Positions 33,194 through 42,405 of a stretch of DNA of 64,000 bases are shown here, one piece after another. Source of the DNA: Clostridia bacterium (GTDB lineage Bacteria; Bacillota; Clostridia; Oscillospirales; CAG-272); the NCBI GenBank assembly GCA_017411805.1, contig JAFQPI010000072.1, forward strand, positions 1-64,000. The letters are read 5' to 3'. The number at the start of each line of letters is the position of its first letter. Position 1 is the first letter of the stretch. Under the pieces are notes generated by a model, which ran no database searches, was not told the DNA's origin, and worked only from the letters and a program-made list of their open reading frames with translations. The position numbers were made by a program, and so were the translations under genes.

Positions 33194-36100
33194 ATGAAAA
33201 TCAAAAGATATTGCGGCAATTATCCCGCAGTCTTGCATGCTGCTCCCGAATATGCTATAGTTGATCATCCGCTGTCAATTTCGGCGGCATACCGCGTTTT
33301 CGGCGAAAACGCGCCCGAGCGTTTGGTTCTTCGAATTGAGGACGGAAAGGACTTTTATCTTTTGCCTTGTGACAGATATGAGCGCAAGGGAGTAACTTAC
33401 GTGGTGTATCGCGTGGATATACCTGCTTCATCACTCAAAGGTGATGTGATTGTATACAGAATAGATGCAGAAGGCGAAACGACCCCAAAACTTCCTCCCT
33501 ACAAATGCAAATTGATTTCTCTCGATAATATGCCCGAGCTTTCGCCTCTGGTCATAACCGAGATATTCGCAAGACCCAAAGGCAAGGATCACACTTGCTA
33601 TATTGAGTACTTCAATCCCACCGATAAGCCTGTTGATCTGTATGACTACGAGCTTTTGGTCTACGCAAATACACAGGCACCGGATTATGCGGCAGTTGGC
33701 GAGCCTAAGGGAAGAATTCCTCTTTCAAGAGCAGCCGGGGCTAATATTCTCGGCGCGGGTGAATCTGCAGCCGTGTGGGGTCTTACTCTGAAGAACTACG
33801 CGCCCGAAGTCAATTCTTTGACTCCCGATGATCTTATCAGAGATATAAATACCGCTTACCTTTATACTAAAGAGCCGATTGACGAGGCTCGCGCTCGGAT
33901 CCTTCCGATAGATCTTACAGAGATAGATCCCGAAAGCGGAGAAAGAAAGAATCTTGCGGGAATATCTTCGCTTCCCAATGGACACGACGTTACAACTCTG
34001 CTTATAGTGCCCCGCGGGGGCGACGCTTCAAGCGCTGTCTTCACTTTGGTTTACAGCAATTGCTATGCCGAATGGGATACACCGGTTCATCGCTCGTCTT
34101 ATTGGACTTTTGATCCCTTTGAACCCCGCAAGGCTGTTAATCTTTCTCATGCGGAGCTTGCAACTCCCGGATATCCCTGCCATCTTGAGACGGGAGTTTA
34201 TAATCCGACCGCGGCTCTTCCTGTTATTTTGCCGCTCTCACCTATTAAAGAGGCGTACCACGGCGATTATTGCGGAATTATCGAATTCGTTGTTCTTCCT
34301 TCGGAAAGAGACAATGAAGTTGGACGCACGATGATCAAGGTGACTCTGCCAAACGGCGAAAAAGCAGAATACGAAGCTTTAGAGGAACACGACGGTGTCC
34401 GCCGCGCACGCATTCCCGAAGAAGTATTTGAGGAATTATCGGAGCTTGAGTATGAGATCAGCGCGTATGACGGCGCAAGAGAAGTCAGACTTGGCAACGT
34501 GCTTCCGCTTAGAGTTCCCGTTTACGATAACCGCGGACCGAGAATAACCGATATGATTCCTACACGCGGATATGCATTTGACGGCACAAAGCCGATCGTA
34601 ATCAAAGCTTCTTATACAGATCCTGCGGGCATACGCATCAAGGATTGTTATCTTAGAGTTGACGGCAAGGACGTGACAAATGATACGACAATTACGGCGA
34701 CCTCGCTTATTTACGAGCCGAAGAAGCCGCTTGAGGTCGGCAAGCATTCTTTGACCATCCGTCTAAAGGATGGACTTGGCAACCGAACTACAAGAACGGT
34801 TGATTTTACTGTATCCGATATGAGCGAGCTTAACGCTTATTTCGGCGAAATTCATGCTCATACCGGTGACTCGGACGGCAACGGCCGCGGCCGCGATGCA
34901 ATTGAATTTGCATATGATAACGGTGCGGATTTCTTTGCTGTGACTGAGCATTCGCATTATTTCACACAAAAGGTCTACGACGAGCAGAAGGCTGCGGCTA
35001 AGTCTCTTGACCGCCCCGGTAGATTTGCCGCGCTTTATGGCTGGGAAATGACCTGGAACAATACCTGCGGCTATTGGGGACACATGAACGTTATCGGAAG
35101 CGAAAAGATCGTATCCGATATACACAGTGTCAATATGCCTGATCTATTCAAGTGGCTTGAAGGTGAGCCGAATGCCGTCGGTATGTTTAACCACCCCGGA
35201 AATAACTGGGGCGATTTCGAGGATTACGGCTTCCGGACTCCCGAAGCCGACAAGCAGATGGCTCTTGCTGAGATCAAGGGTAGGGGCTATGACCAACAGT
35301 ACGCACTCTTACTTTCGCGCGGATGGCATGTTGCGCCCGCATTCAATGAAGATAACCATGCACCCAACTGGACGATAGCGAGCCCCTATATTACGGGCGT
35401 TCTCGCTCCCGCGCTGACTCGAGCCAATATTATGGACGCCTTCCGCGCCCGCAGAGTATATTCGAGTGCCGATCCCACAATGAAGATCTTTTATAAGATC
35501 AACGGAGAATGGATGGGATCAAGGCTCGATAATCCCGATGAACTTCATATTTCGGTTAAGATCACGACCGAGAATGAAAACGGCATTGGTCTTATCGAGA
35601 TCATTGGAGAGGATAATATTGTCGTAACGCGGAAATTCGTTGGCGCGAGACAGAGCTACGAGTGGAATACAACTCTTCCCGTTGAATTTGATTACTATTA
35701 TCTCCGTATTTCAAACGGTGCGCAGTATTCTGTAACTGCTCCCGTCTGGATCGAGAACAGAAGCGAGCCGAAGGTGCTTTCAATGACACGCTCGGCATCC
35801 TATGATCCCCACGAAAGTTCTGCTGTTACAATAAAGTTTGAGAATCCCACCGATAAGGTCATGACCGAGGTCAAGGTTGACTTCTATCTGACCGGGGTCG
35901 AGGGCTTCTCATTACGCGATGCAGTTCCTTATGCCAAGGTCTGCATTGGCAAGCTCAAGCCGGGGAGAAGCATGACTGTCACACGTCAGCTTCCGGAAAT
36001 ATCAAAGAACCGCCGCGTAAGCGCGATTATCTCCGCAGTATCGGATAATGCTGTGAAAAAGGCGACTGCCTATATCCTTGTATCACCGGTAAGCATCACA

Positions 36101-36832
36101 GAGGTTCTTTGTGCTACCGCTCCCCTTGAGATAGACGGTAATGTGATCAATAATCCCTTCCCGTACGTTACTTTATGTAACAATTCGGGTAACGATATTA
36201 CCCTCAGGGATTCAAAGATCTCTCTTTGGACCATAACCGGTAAGCCCCCGAAGGATGAAAATGTTTGGTCTGCTGATGGTATTACGATTCCCGCAAGAAG
36301 CGCGGTGGTTATTTGGTATCGGAAGCCGGATCATGCCGCTCTGACAGTTGATGATTTCAACAGAAGATACGCAACTGCGCTGATCGAGGGCCAGAGCATC
36401 TATATTTGTGAAAAGCCCATCACGTCGAGATCTACTGCCGGAAGACGTCTTGATCTTTCGATTAGCGGAGAGATCGTATCCCGTGTGACATGGAATATGG
36501 GTCTGCGTTACGGTCAGACTGCCGAGGTTGATGAGGCATATAAATATCGTTTCTCTTGCGATATGTCTCCTCTCGGTATCTTCTGCGGCACGGGTATTCC
36601 GACACCGGGAATGATCGATTATAAACAGCTTGGCGCACGCAAAGAGGTTGAACCTACCGCGAAAGAGCTAAAGTCAGCGAAAAAGCAGAATAAGGTTGAG
36701 CAGAAGCGCGCTAAGCATAAGTCAAAGATCAAGTATACTGCTGCCGAAGCAGGTGCTATTGCGGCGGGATCGGCGGCACTCGCAGCATTTGCTGCCGCCG
36801 GAATAACAAAACTGATATCGAGGAAAAAATGA
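33194..36832 (+). CDS. Large PHP phosphoesterase with two lamin-tail-like domains
   Basis: 1212 residues. Order: N-terminal beta domain (1-105); lamin-tail-like domain (about 113-330, LVITEIFARPKGKDHTCYIE); Ig-like beta modules (about 330-545, IVIKASYTDPAGIRIKD); a CehA/McbA-like PHP domain (about 550-840) with YFGEIHAHTGDSDG (HxH near 554), AVTEHSHYF, MFNHPGNNWGD and HVAPAFNEDNH metal ligands; further beta modules; a second lamin-tail-like domain (about 970-1100, VSITEVLCATAPLE); a Lys/Glu-rich stretch; and a C-terminal hydrophobic helix (about 1183-1207) ending KLISRKK. There is no N-terminal signal peptide despite a good ribosome site (GGAGGG) at this start. It would be tail-anchored, so domain topology is uncertain. 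It overlaps manA by 4 nt. The substrate is unknown; PHP domains cleave phosphoesters. Confidence 0.8.
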   Translation: MKIKRYCGNYPAVLHAAPEYAIVDHPLSISAAYRVFGENAPERLVLRIEDGKDFYLLPCDRYERKGVTYVVYRVDIPASSLKGDVIVYRIDAEGETTPKLPPYKCKLISLDNMPELSPLVITEIFARPKGKDHTCYIEYFNPTDKPVDLYDYELLVYANTQAPDYAAVGEPKGRIPLSRAAGANILGAGESAAVWGLTLKNYAPEVNSLTPDDLIRDINTAYLYTKEPIDEARARILPIDLTEIDPESGERKNLAGISSLPNGHDVTTLLIVPRGGDASSAVFTLVYSNCYAEWDTPVHRSSYWTFDPFEPRKAVNLSHAELATPGYPCHLETGVYNPTAALPVILPLSPIKEAYHGDYCGIIEFVVLPSERDNEVGRTMIKVTLPNGEKAEYEALEEHDGVRRARIPEEVFEELSELEYEISAYDGAREVRLGNVLPLRVPVYDNRGPRITDMIPTRGYAFDGTKPIVIKASYTDPAGIRIKDCYLRVDGKDVTNDTTITATSLIYEPKKPLEVGKHSLTIRLKDGLGNRTTRTVDFTVSDMSELNAYFGEIHAHTGDSDGNGRGRDAIEFAYDNGADFFAVTEHSHYFTQKVYDEQKAAAKSLDRPGRFAALYGWEMTWNNTCGYWGHMNVIGSEKIVSDIHSVNMPDLFKWLEGEPNAVGMFNHPGNNWGDFEDYGFRTPEADKQMALAEIKGRGYDQQYALLLSRGWHVAPAFNEDNHAPNWTIASPYITGVLAPALTRANIMDAFRARRVYSSADPTMKIFYKINGEWMGSRLDNPDELHISVKITTENENGIGLIEIIGEDNIVVTRKFVGARQSYEWNTTLPVEFDYYYLRISNGAQYSVTAPVWIENRSEPKVLSMTRSASYDPHESSAVTIKFENPTDKVMTEVKVDFYLTGVEGFSLRDAVPYAKVCIGKLKPGRSMTVTRQLPEISKNRRVSAIISAVSDNAVKKATAYILVSPVSITEVLCATAPLEIDGNVINNPFPYVTLCNNSGNDITLRDSKISLWTITGKPPKDENVWSADGITIPARSAVVIWYRKPDHAALTVDDFNRRYATALIEGQSIYICEKPITSRSTAGRRLDLSISGEIVSRVTWNMGLRYGQTAEVDEAYKYRFSCDMSPLGIFCGTGIPTPGMIDYKQLGARKEVEPTAKELKSAKKQNKVEQKRAKHKSKIKYTAAEAGAIAAGSAALAAFAAAGITKLISRKK

Positions 36833-37689
36833 AATATCCGCTGATTCTATCGCATATTTATAAGGAACGCGTTTGGGGAGGCGACCGTCTTAGGAAAACC
36901 GAACCGCCGACGGGTGAGGATTGGGTGCTCTCCGTCAGAGACGGAGACAACAGTGTCATCACGAACGGTGAATATGCAGGAATGATGCTATCAGAAGCAC
37001 TTGATATTCAAGAAAAGTTCCCTTTGCTTATCAAATTTATTGATTCGAAAGAAAACTTATCAATACAGGTCCATCCCGATGATAAAGCAGCCGCCCTTAT
37101 GGGCGGCGAGGGAGGGAAAAGCGAGATGTGGTATATTATCGATGCTCTGCCGGGTTCCTATATTTATCTCGGTATGAAGGATGAGGCGGATATTGAAGAA
37201 TTACGCAATACTGTGCTTTGCGGTGATGATCCGACTCCGTATCTAAAAAAGATCCCTGTAAGCGTGGGTGAATGTTATTATATCCCCGCGGGAACTCCGC
37301 ATGCTATTGGAGGCGGTAACTTTATTTGCGAGGTTCAGCAGAATTGCGATACGACCTTCCGCATGTATGACTACGGAAGACAGCGCGAACTTCATCTGCG
37401 AGAAGCTGCAATGGCTCTCAAAAAGACGGTTATTCACGCACCGACTACCTCGAATCTGCTTGCAGAATGTGAGTATTTCCGCGCCGAACTTTTTGAAGTT
37501 GAAGGCTCTGCGGAAATTAGCGCGAAAAATGATGGCTTTATTTCTCTGACTCTCGTTGCCGGTGAAGCCTCGATTTGTCAAGATGGAGTTATGTATCCTT
37601 TGCAAGAGCGAGATTCGGTTTATATCCCCGCAGGAGAAGAGAAGTATCTGCTATCCGGTAACGCCAAGCTTATCAAAACTACAATATGA
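36829..37689 (+). CDS. manA: Mannose-6-phosphate isomerase, class I
   Basis: 286 residues, cupin-type short form as in Bacillus. KERVWGGDRL at the N-terminus, FIDSKENLSIQVHPDDKAA in part (Q-H zinc ligands), KSEMWYIIDA, PAGTPHAIGGG and EVQQNCDTTFRMYDYGR match the family. It interconverts fructose-6-P and mannose-6-P. Its ATG overlaps the stop of the PHP protein gene (ATGA), so the two are translationally coupled. Confidence 0.93.
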   Translation: MKYPLILSHIYKERVWGGDRLRKTEPPTGEDWVLSVRDGDNSVITNGEYAGMMLSEALDIQEKFPLLIKFIDSKENLSIQVHPDDKAAALMGGEGGKSEMWYIIDALPGSYIYLGMKDEADIEELRNTVLCGDDPTPYLKKIPVSVGECYYIPAGTPHAIGGGNFICEVQQNCDTTFRMYDYGRQRELHLREAAMALKKTVIHAPTTSNLLAECEYFRAELFEVEGSAEISAKNDGFISLTLVAGEASICQDGVMYPLQERDSVYIPAGEEKYLLSGNAKLIKTTI

Positions 37690-37700
37690 ACAAAATAAAC

Positions 37701-37732
37701 AAAAAACCGATGCGTTTCCGCATCGGTTTTTT
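37701..37732. terminator. Bidirectional terminator between manA and rplL
   Basis: A 14-bp perfect stem AAAAAACCGATGCG / CGCATCGGTTTTTT (37701-37714 with 37719-37732), loop TTTC. It serves both convergent transcripts. Confidence 0.93.
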
Positions 37733-37779
37733 GCACAGCAAGGATTTTCGGATGTGCAAATATTTATGTTGTGGTTAAA

Positions 37780-38160
37780 TTACTTAACCTCAACGGTAGC
37801 GCCAGCCTCGATAAGAGCGGTCTTGATGGACTCAGCCTCTTCCTTGGAAACGCCTTCCTTAAGGGTCTTGGGAGCACCCTCAACGAGCTCCTTAGCTTCC
37901 TTAAGTCCAAGACCGGTGATCTCACGAACAGCCTTGATAACAGCGAGCTTGTTAGCGCCGAAGCTTGCGAGAACTACGTCGAACTCGGTCTTCTCTTCAA
38001 CTGCTGCAGCAGCGGGAGCTGCACCTGCAGCTGCACCTGCGGAAATGTTAGCAGCGGATACGCCGAACTCTTCCTCACATGCGGATACGAGCTCGGAGAG
38101 CTCAAGAACGGTAAGTGCCTTGATGGATTCAAGGATAGCGGTAATCTTTTCGTTTGCCAT
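37780..38160 (-). CDS. rplL: Ribosomal protein L7/L12
   Basis: 126 residues. N-terminal dimerisation domain ([20 protein letters not shown]), an Ala/Gly hinge ([20 protein letters not shown]) and the conserved C-terminal factor-binding domain ([32 protein letters not shown]). It forms the mobile stalk that recruits translation GTPases. It follows rplJ after 45 nt with a GGAGG site. Confidence 0.97.
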   Translation of the reverse strand: MANEKITAILESIKALTVLELSELVSACEEEFGVSAANISAGAAAGAAPAAAAVEEKTEFDVVLASFGANKLAVIKAVREITGLGLKEAKELVEGAPKTLKEGVSKEEAESIKTALIEAGATVEVK

Positions 38161-38205
38161 TTTAAATGACCTCCTGGAATATTTAAATGTTATGCCGCGA
38201 GAGCT

Positions 38206-38736
38206 TTACGCTTCTGCGGGAGCTTCTGCAGCCTCAGCGGGCTGCTCGTCCTTCTTGGCAACCTGGTCAAGAACATAGACGAATTTGGTAAGGGGAGACT
38301 GGATGCAAGCGAGCAACTGTGCAATGAGAGTTTCCTTCGAAGGAATGGAAGCAAGTCTTTCAACTGCAGCGGCGTCGATAACTTCGCCGTCACAATAACC
38401 TGCCAAAAGAGTGAAGGACTCGATCTTGTCAGCATACTGCTTGAGGATCTTAGCGGGAGCTACTGCATCTTCGGGGCTGACTGCGATTGCGGTCATACCG
38501 GAGAGATACTGCTTGATATCACCGTAGCCGCACTCTTCGCATGCTCTGCCGGTGAGGGTGTTCTTAACTACCTGATAGGAAACGCCTGCTTCGCGGAGTT
38601 CCTTACGGAGCTTTGTATCATCCTCAACGGTGATTCCCTGGTAGTTAACAACTACACCGGAAACCGAGTTGCGAATCTTCTCGGAAAGCTCGGAGACAAC
38701 CTGCTGCTTCTGCTCAAGTATAGCTTTGCTGGGCAT
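38206..38736 (-). CDS. rplJ: Ribosomal protein L10
   Basis: 176 residues. Typical N-terminus (VSELSEKIRNSVSGVVVNYQ), VVKNTLTGRA and GMTAIAVSPEDAVAPAKIL, and a C-terminal helix for L7/L12 dimers with an acidic Ala/Glu tail. It anchors the stalk to 23S rRNA and represses its own operon by binding the leader RNA. AGGAGG precedes the ATG. Confidence 0.96.
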   Translation of the reverse strand: MPSKAILEQKQQVVSELSEKIRNSVSGVVVNYQGITVEDDTKLRKELREAGVSYQVVKNTLTGRACEECGYGDIKQYLSGMTAIAVSPEDAVAPAKILKQYADKIESFTLLAGYCDGEVIDAAAVERLASIPSKETLIAQLLACIQSPLTKFVYVLDQVAKKDEQPAEAAEAPAEA

Positions 38737-38895
38737 GTGTTTAACCTCCTAATGGTTTGTGTTCGTAAAAAAAATATCCTTCTCCCGAAATGCACGCGCA
38801 CCGAAAGAAAGACATAGATCAAGTATTAATCTGATTAATCTTCCTCGGCAGGATGGCATGTGCTTTTACGGGAACCTGCTGTCTTTGGATAACGG
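38737..38895 (-). promoter_or_regulatory. L10 ribosomal leader RNA
   Basis: Read on the minus strand, AAAGACAGCAGGT (complement of 38874-38886) and ATCCTGCCGAGG (complement of 38843-38854) form the conserved paired core of the L10 leader found before rplJ-rplL in Bacillota. The transcript starts near 38895 and the leader ends at the rplJ ribosome site. L10-L12 complex binding to it is established for the family. Confidence 0.85.
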
Positions 38896-38900
38896 CATAT

Positions 38901-38929
38901 ATTATACCACATGGCTTATGATTTGTCAA
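38901..38929 (-). promoter_or_regulatory. rplJ-rplL promoter
   Basis: On the minus strand TTGACA (38924-38929), 17 bp, TATAAT (38901-38906): a consensus sigma-A promoter placed correctly for the L10 leader. Confidence 0.92.
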
Positions 38930-39093
38930 TACCTTTTTTGAAAAAAATCATTATTTTTTGAAAAAATATTTTATTCCTTATAAATTTGCTTATTTTGTCT
39001 ATGAGTAGATGCTGTTGTTTACACAGAGTTCATAATTGCGGTGTATAATAATATAAATATTGCTATGTTTACGTTAATATGAAAGGTTTTGAG

Positions 39094-40092
39094 ATGTCAA
39101 ACAGATTTTTAAGCCGGGATAAAGAGGCTGCTATAGTAAATATTAAAACTTGTTTTCAGGTAACGATCTGGCTTGCGATCCTCGCATCGGTTCTCAGATC
39201 GGTCGCTTACTTGACGGTTTTTGACTCGGAGATCGGATATTTTAATGAAGGAATTCTAAATACTGCCGTAAATGCACTTATCCTGCTTTCCTGCGTCTTC
39301 CTTCTCAGCGGATTTATATTTATATCAAAGGAAGCGAAATTGCCCTCGGCTGTGGACAACAGTGCAAATTCGATTTTCTTTTCAGCATCTTTTGCCGGAT
39401 TTATTATGCTTGCTGATTTCTTTTATAAAATGTATAATCAGCTTGGCGGCGATAAGTTTGAATATTATAAGTATATTTTCGATCCCGCTTACAGAGCGGA
39501 AAACTCTTATTTGATCAGAGCTACGGCGATCATTGAAATATTCGGAGTTCTTGCTTCGGTGCTCTCCGCGATTTGCTTCTTTGTTCGCGCCTCCAAGAAT
39601 CCCAAAGAAAAGCTTTCCGCGTGGCTTGGCTTTTTCCCGATAGTAAGAGCTCTTGTCGGCGTTGCTCAGATCTATTTTGAGATGAAGGTCCAGATGAACC
39701 ATCCCTCAAAGCTCATGCTTCAGTTTGCGCTTATTTCGATCATGTACTATTTCCTGAGTGAGGAGAGAATGTATGTATCAAAAGATCATGCTCGTCCTCG
39801 CAGACTTTTCGTCAGCGGATGCATTGCGTATTTCCTTGCGTTTACTTGCGGAGTATCCGAGATAGTAGGATTCTTCACCGGCGCACTCTCGGAGGGTAAT
39901 TTCTGTGTTGAAGCATTCTTCTGTCTTGTTGTAAGTATTTATATTCTTGCGAGAACTAATGCTTTTGTCAGGGCGGCATCTGCTTTGCCTTGCGTAGAAG
40001 AGCTTACTCTCGAGGAGGCTCCTATTGAAGAAGATTCTAACGAAGAGGTTCCTTCCGATGAAACTGCCACCGAGGAGCAAGCTGAGGAATAA
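39094..40092 (+). CDS. Polytopic membrane protein, unknown function
   Basis: 332 residues from the ATG at 39094, 9 nt after AAAGG; an upstream ATG in frame has no ribosome site. About eight membrane spans, for example VTIWLAILASVLRSVAYLTV, ALILLSCVFLLSGFIFI, SIMYYFLS and LVVSIYILA, then a cytoplasmic acidic tail rich in Glu (about 30 residues). No family recognised. A TATAAT at 39044-39049 may be its -10. A regulator gene follows 80 nt downstream. Confidence 0.7.
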   Translation: MSNRFLSRDKEAAIVNIKTCFQVTIWLAILASVLRSVAYLTVFDSEIGYFNEGILNTAVNALILLSCVFLLSGFIFISKEAKLPSAVDNSANSIFFSASFAGFIMLADFFYKMYNQLGGDKFEYYKYIFDPAYRAENSYLIRATAIIEIFGVLASVLSAICFFVRASKNPKEKLSAWLGFFPIVRALVGVAQIYFEMKVQMNHPSKLMLQFALISIMYYFLSEERMYVSKDHARPRRLFVSGCIAYFLAFTCGVSEIVGFFTGALSEGNFCVEAFFCLVVSIYILARTNAFVRAASALPCVEELTLEEAPIEEDSNEEVPSDETATEEQAEE

Positions 40093-40172
40093 TTCCTTCA
40101 TTATTATATATAGTAACGTCATTCGAAAAATAATTGCTTTCGTTGAAATCCAAGCAGAGAGGAGCTGCCTGA

Positions 40173-40760
40173 ATGTCTGTTGACTTTGCCGTTGAAAGAA
40201 TTATCTGGCTTCATAAAAGAATAAAGGATGAGTATTATCCCAATGCGATGCGCCTTTCTGAGAGATTCGGTATCTCGCATCGCCAGGCACAGCGCGATTG
40301 CGACTATCTCAAGAGAAAGATAGGCGCGCCGATGGCGTTTGACCGTTCGAAACAGGGATACTATTATACCGAGTCCTTCACTTTGCCGGATTCGATCAGA
40401 GTTGAGGATCCTCGCGATATTTCAAATATCGTAGCTCTTGCAGATATGCTTGGCGGATCGGATGAATCGACCCAGATCTCGATCCCGTATTCGGCACTGC
40501 TTCAGATCCCCGATAAGTTAGTTGCTCTCGAACTTGCTCCCTTTGTTACAAGGCGAGTTGGCAGCAAGGGAAAGTACATATGCGAGTTTCAGAATATCCG
40601 CGTTTTCTTCGGCGCGCTTATTGCGTCGGATGCGGAGATACGTATTCTTGAACCGGAATGGCTTAGACTTGATTTTTGTAAATCGCTTGACAAGCTGAGA
40701 AGTGCGAACCGCGAAGTTGCTGATGATGAGAAGCAAATTGACGAAAATAACGAGGAATGA
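40173..40760 (+). CDS. WYL-type transcriptional regulator, short form
   Basis: 195 residues. The N-terminal winged helix-turn-helix (LSERFGISHRQAQRDCDYLK, then GAPMAFDRSKQGYYYTES) is the type found in YafY/WYL regulators. The C-terminal part (IRVFFGALIASDAEIRILEP, then EWLR) is the WCX end of such proteins. A full WYL regulator has about 300 residues; most of the central WYL ligand domain is missing here. GAGAGGAG precedes the ATG. It may regulate the membrane protein gene upstream. Confidence 0.75.
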   Translation: MSVDFAVERIIWLHKRIKDEYYPNAMRLSERFGISHRQAQRDCDYLKRKIGAPMAFDRSKQGYYYTESFTLPDSIRVEDPRDISNIVALADMLGGSDESTQISIPYSALLQIPDKLVALELAPFVTRRVGSKGKYICEFQNIRVFFGALIASDAEIRILEPEWLRLDFCKSLDKLRSANREVADDEKQIDENNEE

Positions 40761-40811
40761 TCGATATTAATTCCTCGAATATATTGTATTTTTAGCAAAT
40801 GAAACAAAAAT

Positions 40812-40839
40812 CCGCCTCCGAAAACCGATTCGGGGGCGG
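40812..40839. terminator. Hairpin after the WYL regulator gene
   Basis: A G/C-rich stem CCGCCTCCGAA / TTCGGGGGCGG (one G-T pair; 40812-40822 with 40829-40839). On the plus strand no T-run follows; on the minus strand ATTTTTGTTT does. It is therefore a weak terminator for the plus-strand gene or a barrier to minus-strand readthrough. Confidence 0.4.
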
Positions 40840-40935
40840 CAAATTTGTGCAGTTTTAAACACTAATCCAATTAATTTGTTAAAAATGCACAAAAACGCCA
40901 TAGAATTATTGGTATAAATTCTACTATTCTGTTTA

Positions 40936-40964
40936 TTGCAAACAGACGAAAAATGTAGTATAAT
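40936..40964 (+). promoter_or_regulatory. Promoter of the S10-spc-alpha super-operon
   Basis: TTGCAA (40936-40941), 17 bp, TATAAT (40959-40964). The transcript would start near 40971, some 360 nt before rpsJ. Confidence 0.85.
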
Positions 40965-40970
40965 ATTGAG

Positions 40971-41327
40971 GCTTGATGTGCGAAGTATGCGTTGAAGCGA
41001 AAGGTTGCCGCAAGAACATGCGGGTAATTTTCGTGGAGAAGTCCGAATTTGATCGGGCGCGTGGGCTATGTCAGGCATCGGGCAGCCTCGGTTCAAAGGT
41101 TGCTTCGTGACGACGGCTTTGTAGCCGTACGATCCGGAATTCGCGTCGCGCCGTGCTTGCGTGACGGCGGCGAGTGGCGGGTTTCGGCTTTTGTATGGCT
41201 GCAAAACGAAACGCACGGAACGGTGCATAACAGAATCCGCTCCTGACTTTTCTCAGCGCTGCGCAAATAGCTACATTACTATTATATTCGCACGCACGCG
41301 AGAGAAAAACAAAGGAGGAAAACACAT
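40971..41327 (+). promoter_or_regulatory. Long structured leader of the S10 operon
   Basis: About 357 nt without a convincing coding frame, richer in G/C than the flanking intergenic DNA. ACGGCT-TTGT-AGCCGT (41112-41127) forms a hairpin, and GAAAGGTTGCCGC and TTCGTGGAGAAGTCC are stretches of the conserved-looking 5' part. Leaders before rpsJ have been described in Clostridia as candidate autoregulatory RNAs; whether this belongs to that class needs a covariance-model search. No T-run terminator was found. Confidence 0.6.
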
Positions 41328-41639
41328 ATGGCAGTTAAGGAACAGCTCAGAGTCAAGCTGAAGAGCTACGATCACACACTCGTTGACGCGGCAGCCGCAA
41401 AGATCGTCGAAGTTGCTAAGCGCAACGGCGCCGAGGTTTCGGGTCCCATTCCGCTTCCCACCGAGAAGGAGATCGTAACAATTCTCCGTGCAGTCCACAA
41501 GTACAAGGACAGCCGCGAGCAGTTTGAGCTTCGCAACCACAAGAGACTCATTGACATCAAGAAGCCTTCGAAGAAACTCACCGAAGAACTGATGAACATT
41601 GAGCTCCCCGCAGGCGTTGATATTCAGGTTACCCTCTAA
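41328..41639 (+). CDS. rpsJ: Ribosomal protein S10
   Basis: 103 residues, full length. [40 protein letters not shown] (in part), [12 protein letters not shown] and [11 protein letters not shown] are standard. First gene of the operon, AAAGGAGG upstream. A 115-nt gap with a small CGCTC/GAGCG hairpin separates it from rplC. Confidence 0.98.
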   Translation: MAVKEQLRVKLKSYDHTLVDAAAAKIVEVAKRNGAEVSGPIPLPTEKEIVTILRAVHKYKDSREQFELRNHKRLIDIKKPSKKLTEELMNIELPAGVDIQVTL

Positions 41640-41754
41640 TCAACCCTGACCCCCACCACACGACGCTCGAAGATGAGCGCTTGTCGGTCAAGTTGGCGTA
41701 ATACCGAGAGGTAAAATTCACAGCGTCAACCAATAACCTTCAGGAGGAAAAAAG

Positions 41755-42384
41755 ATGAAAAAGGGAATTATCGGTAAGAAGATCGGTATGACTCAGATTT
41801 TCGACGAAGTCGGCAACGTCATTCCGGTAACGATAATCCAGGCAGGTCCCTGCGTAGTATCGCAGAAGAAGACCGCTGAACAGGATGGCTACAACGCTAT
41901 CCAGCTTGGCTTTGAGGATTGCAAGGATAAGCACGCAACCAAGGCTGAGATCGGACATTTCGCAAAGAACGGACTTACCACCAAGAAGCATCTCAAGGAG
42001 TTCCGCCTTGAAGATTGCTCCGGCTACAACGTAGGTGATGTCGTATCGGTCGAAACCTTCGCCGTTGGCGAGAAGGTCGACGTAACAGGTATGACCAAGG
42101 GCCGCGGTTACACCGGCGCTATCAAGAGATGGAACCTCCACAAGCTGAGAATGACACACGGCGTTGGCCCTGTGCATCGTCAGTCCGGTTCTATGGGTGT
42201 TATCGACCCTGCGAGAATTTTCAAGAACAAGAAGATGGCAGGTCAGTACGGTAACGAGCAGGTTACCATTCTTAATCTTGCCGTTGCTAAGATCGATGCA
42301 GAGAACAACCTTATCGCAGTTCGCGGCGCTATTCCCGGCGCTAAGGGCGGTATCGTATTCATCCGCGACTCGATCAAGGCGTGA
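41755..42384 (+). CDS. rplC: Ribosomal protein L3
   Basis: 209 residues. MTQIFDEVGNVIPVTIIQAG, VTGMTKGRGYTGAIKRWN and THGVGPVHRQSGSMG are the L3 landmarks; the central loop reaches the peptidyl transferase centre. CAGGAGG precedes the ATG. Confidence 0.98.
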   Translation: MKKGIIGKKIGMTQIFDEVGNVIPVTIIQAGPCVVSQKKTAEQDGYNAIQLGFEDCKDKHATKAEIGHFAKNGLTTKKHLKEFRLEDCSGYNVGDVVSVETFAVGEKVDVTGMTKGRGYTGAIKRWNLHKLRMTHGVGPVHRQSGSMGVIDPARIFKNKKMAGQYGNEQVTILNLAVAKIDAENNLIAVRGAIPGAKGGIVFIRDSIKA

Positions 42385-42405
42385 CGAAACAAGGAGGAAT
42401 GACAA

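Noticed and set aside
40971..41327. Short open frames in the S10 leader
   Set aside because: They lack ribosome sites and sensible composition, and the region is better explained as untranslated leader.
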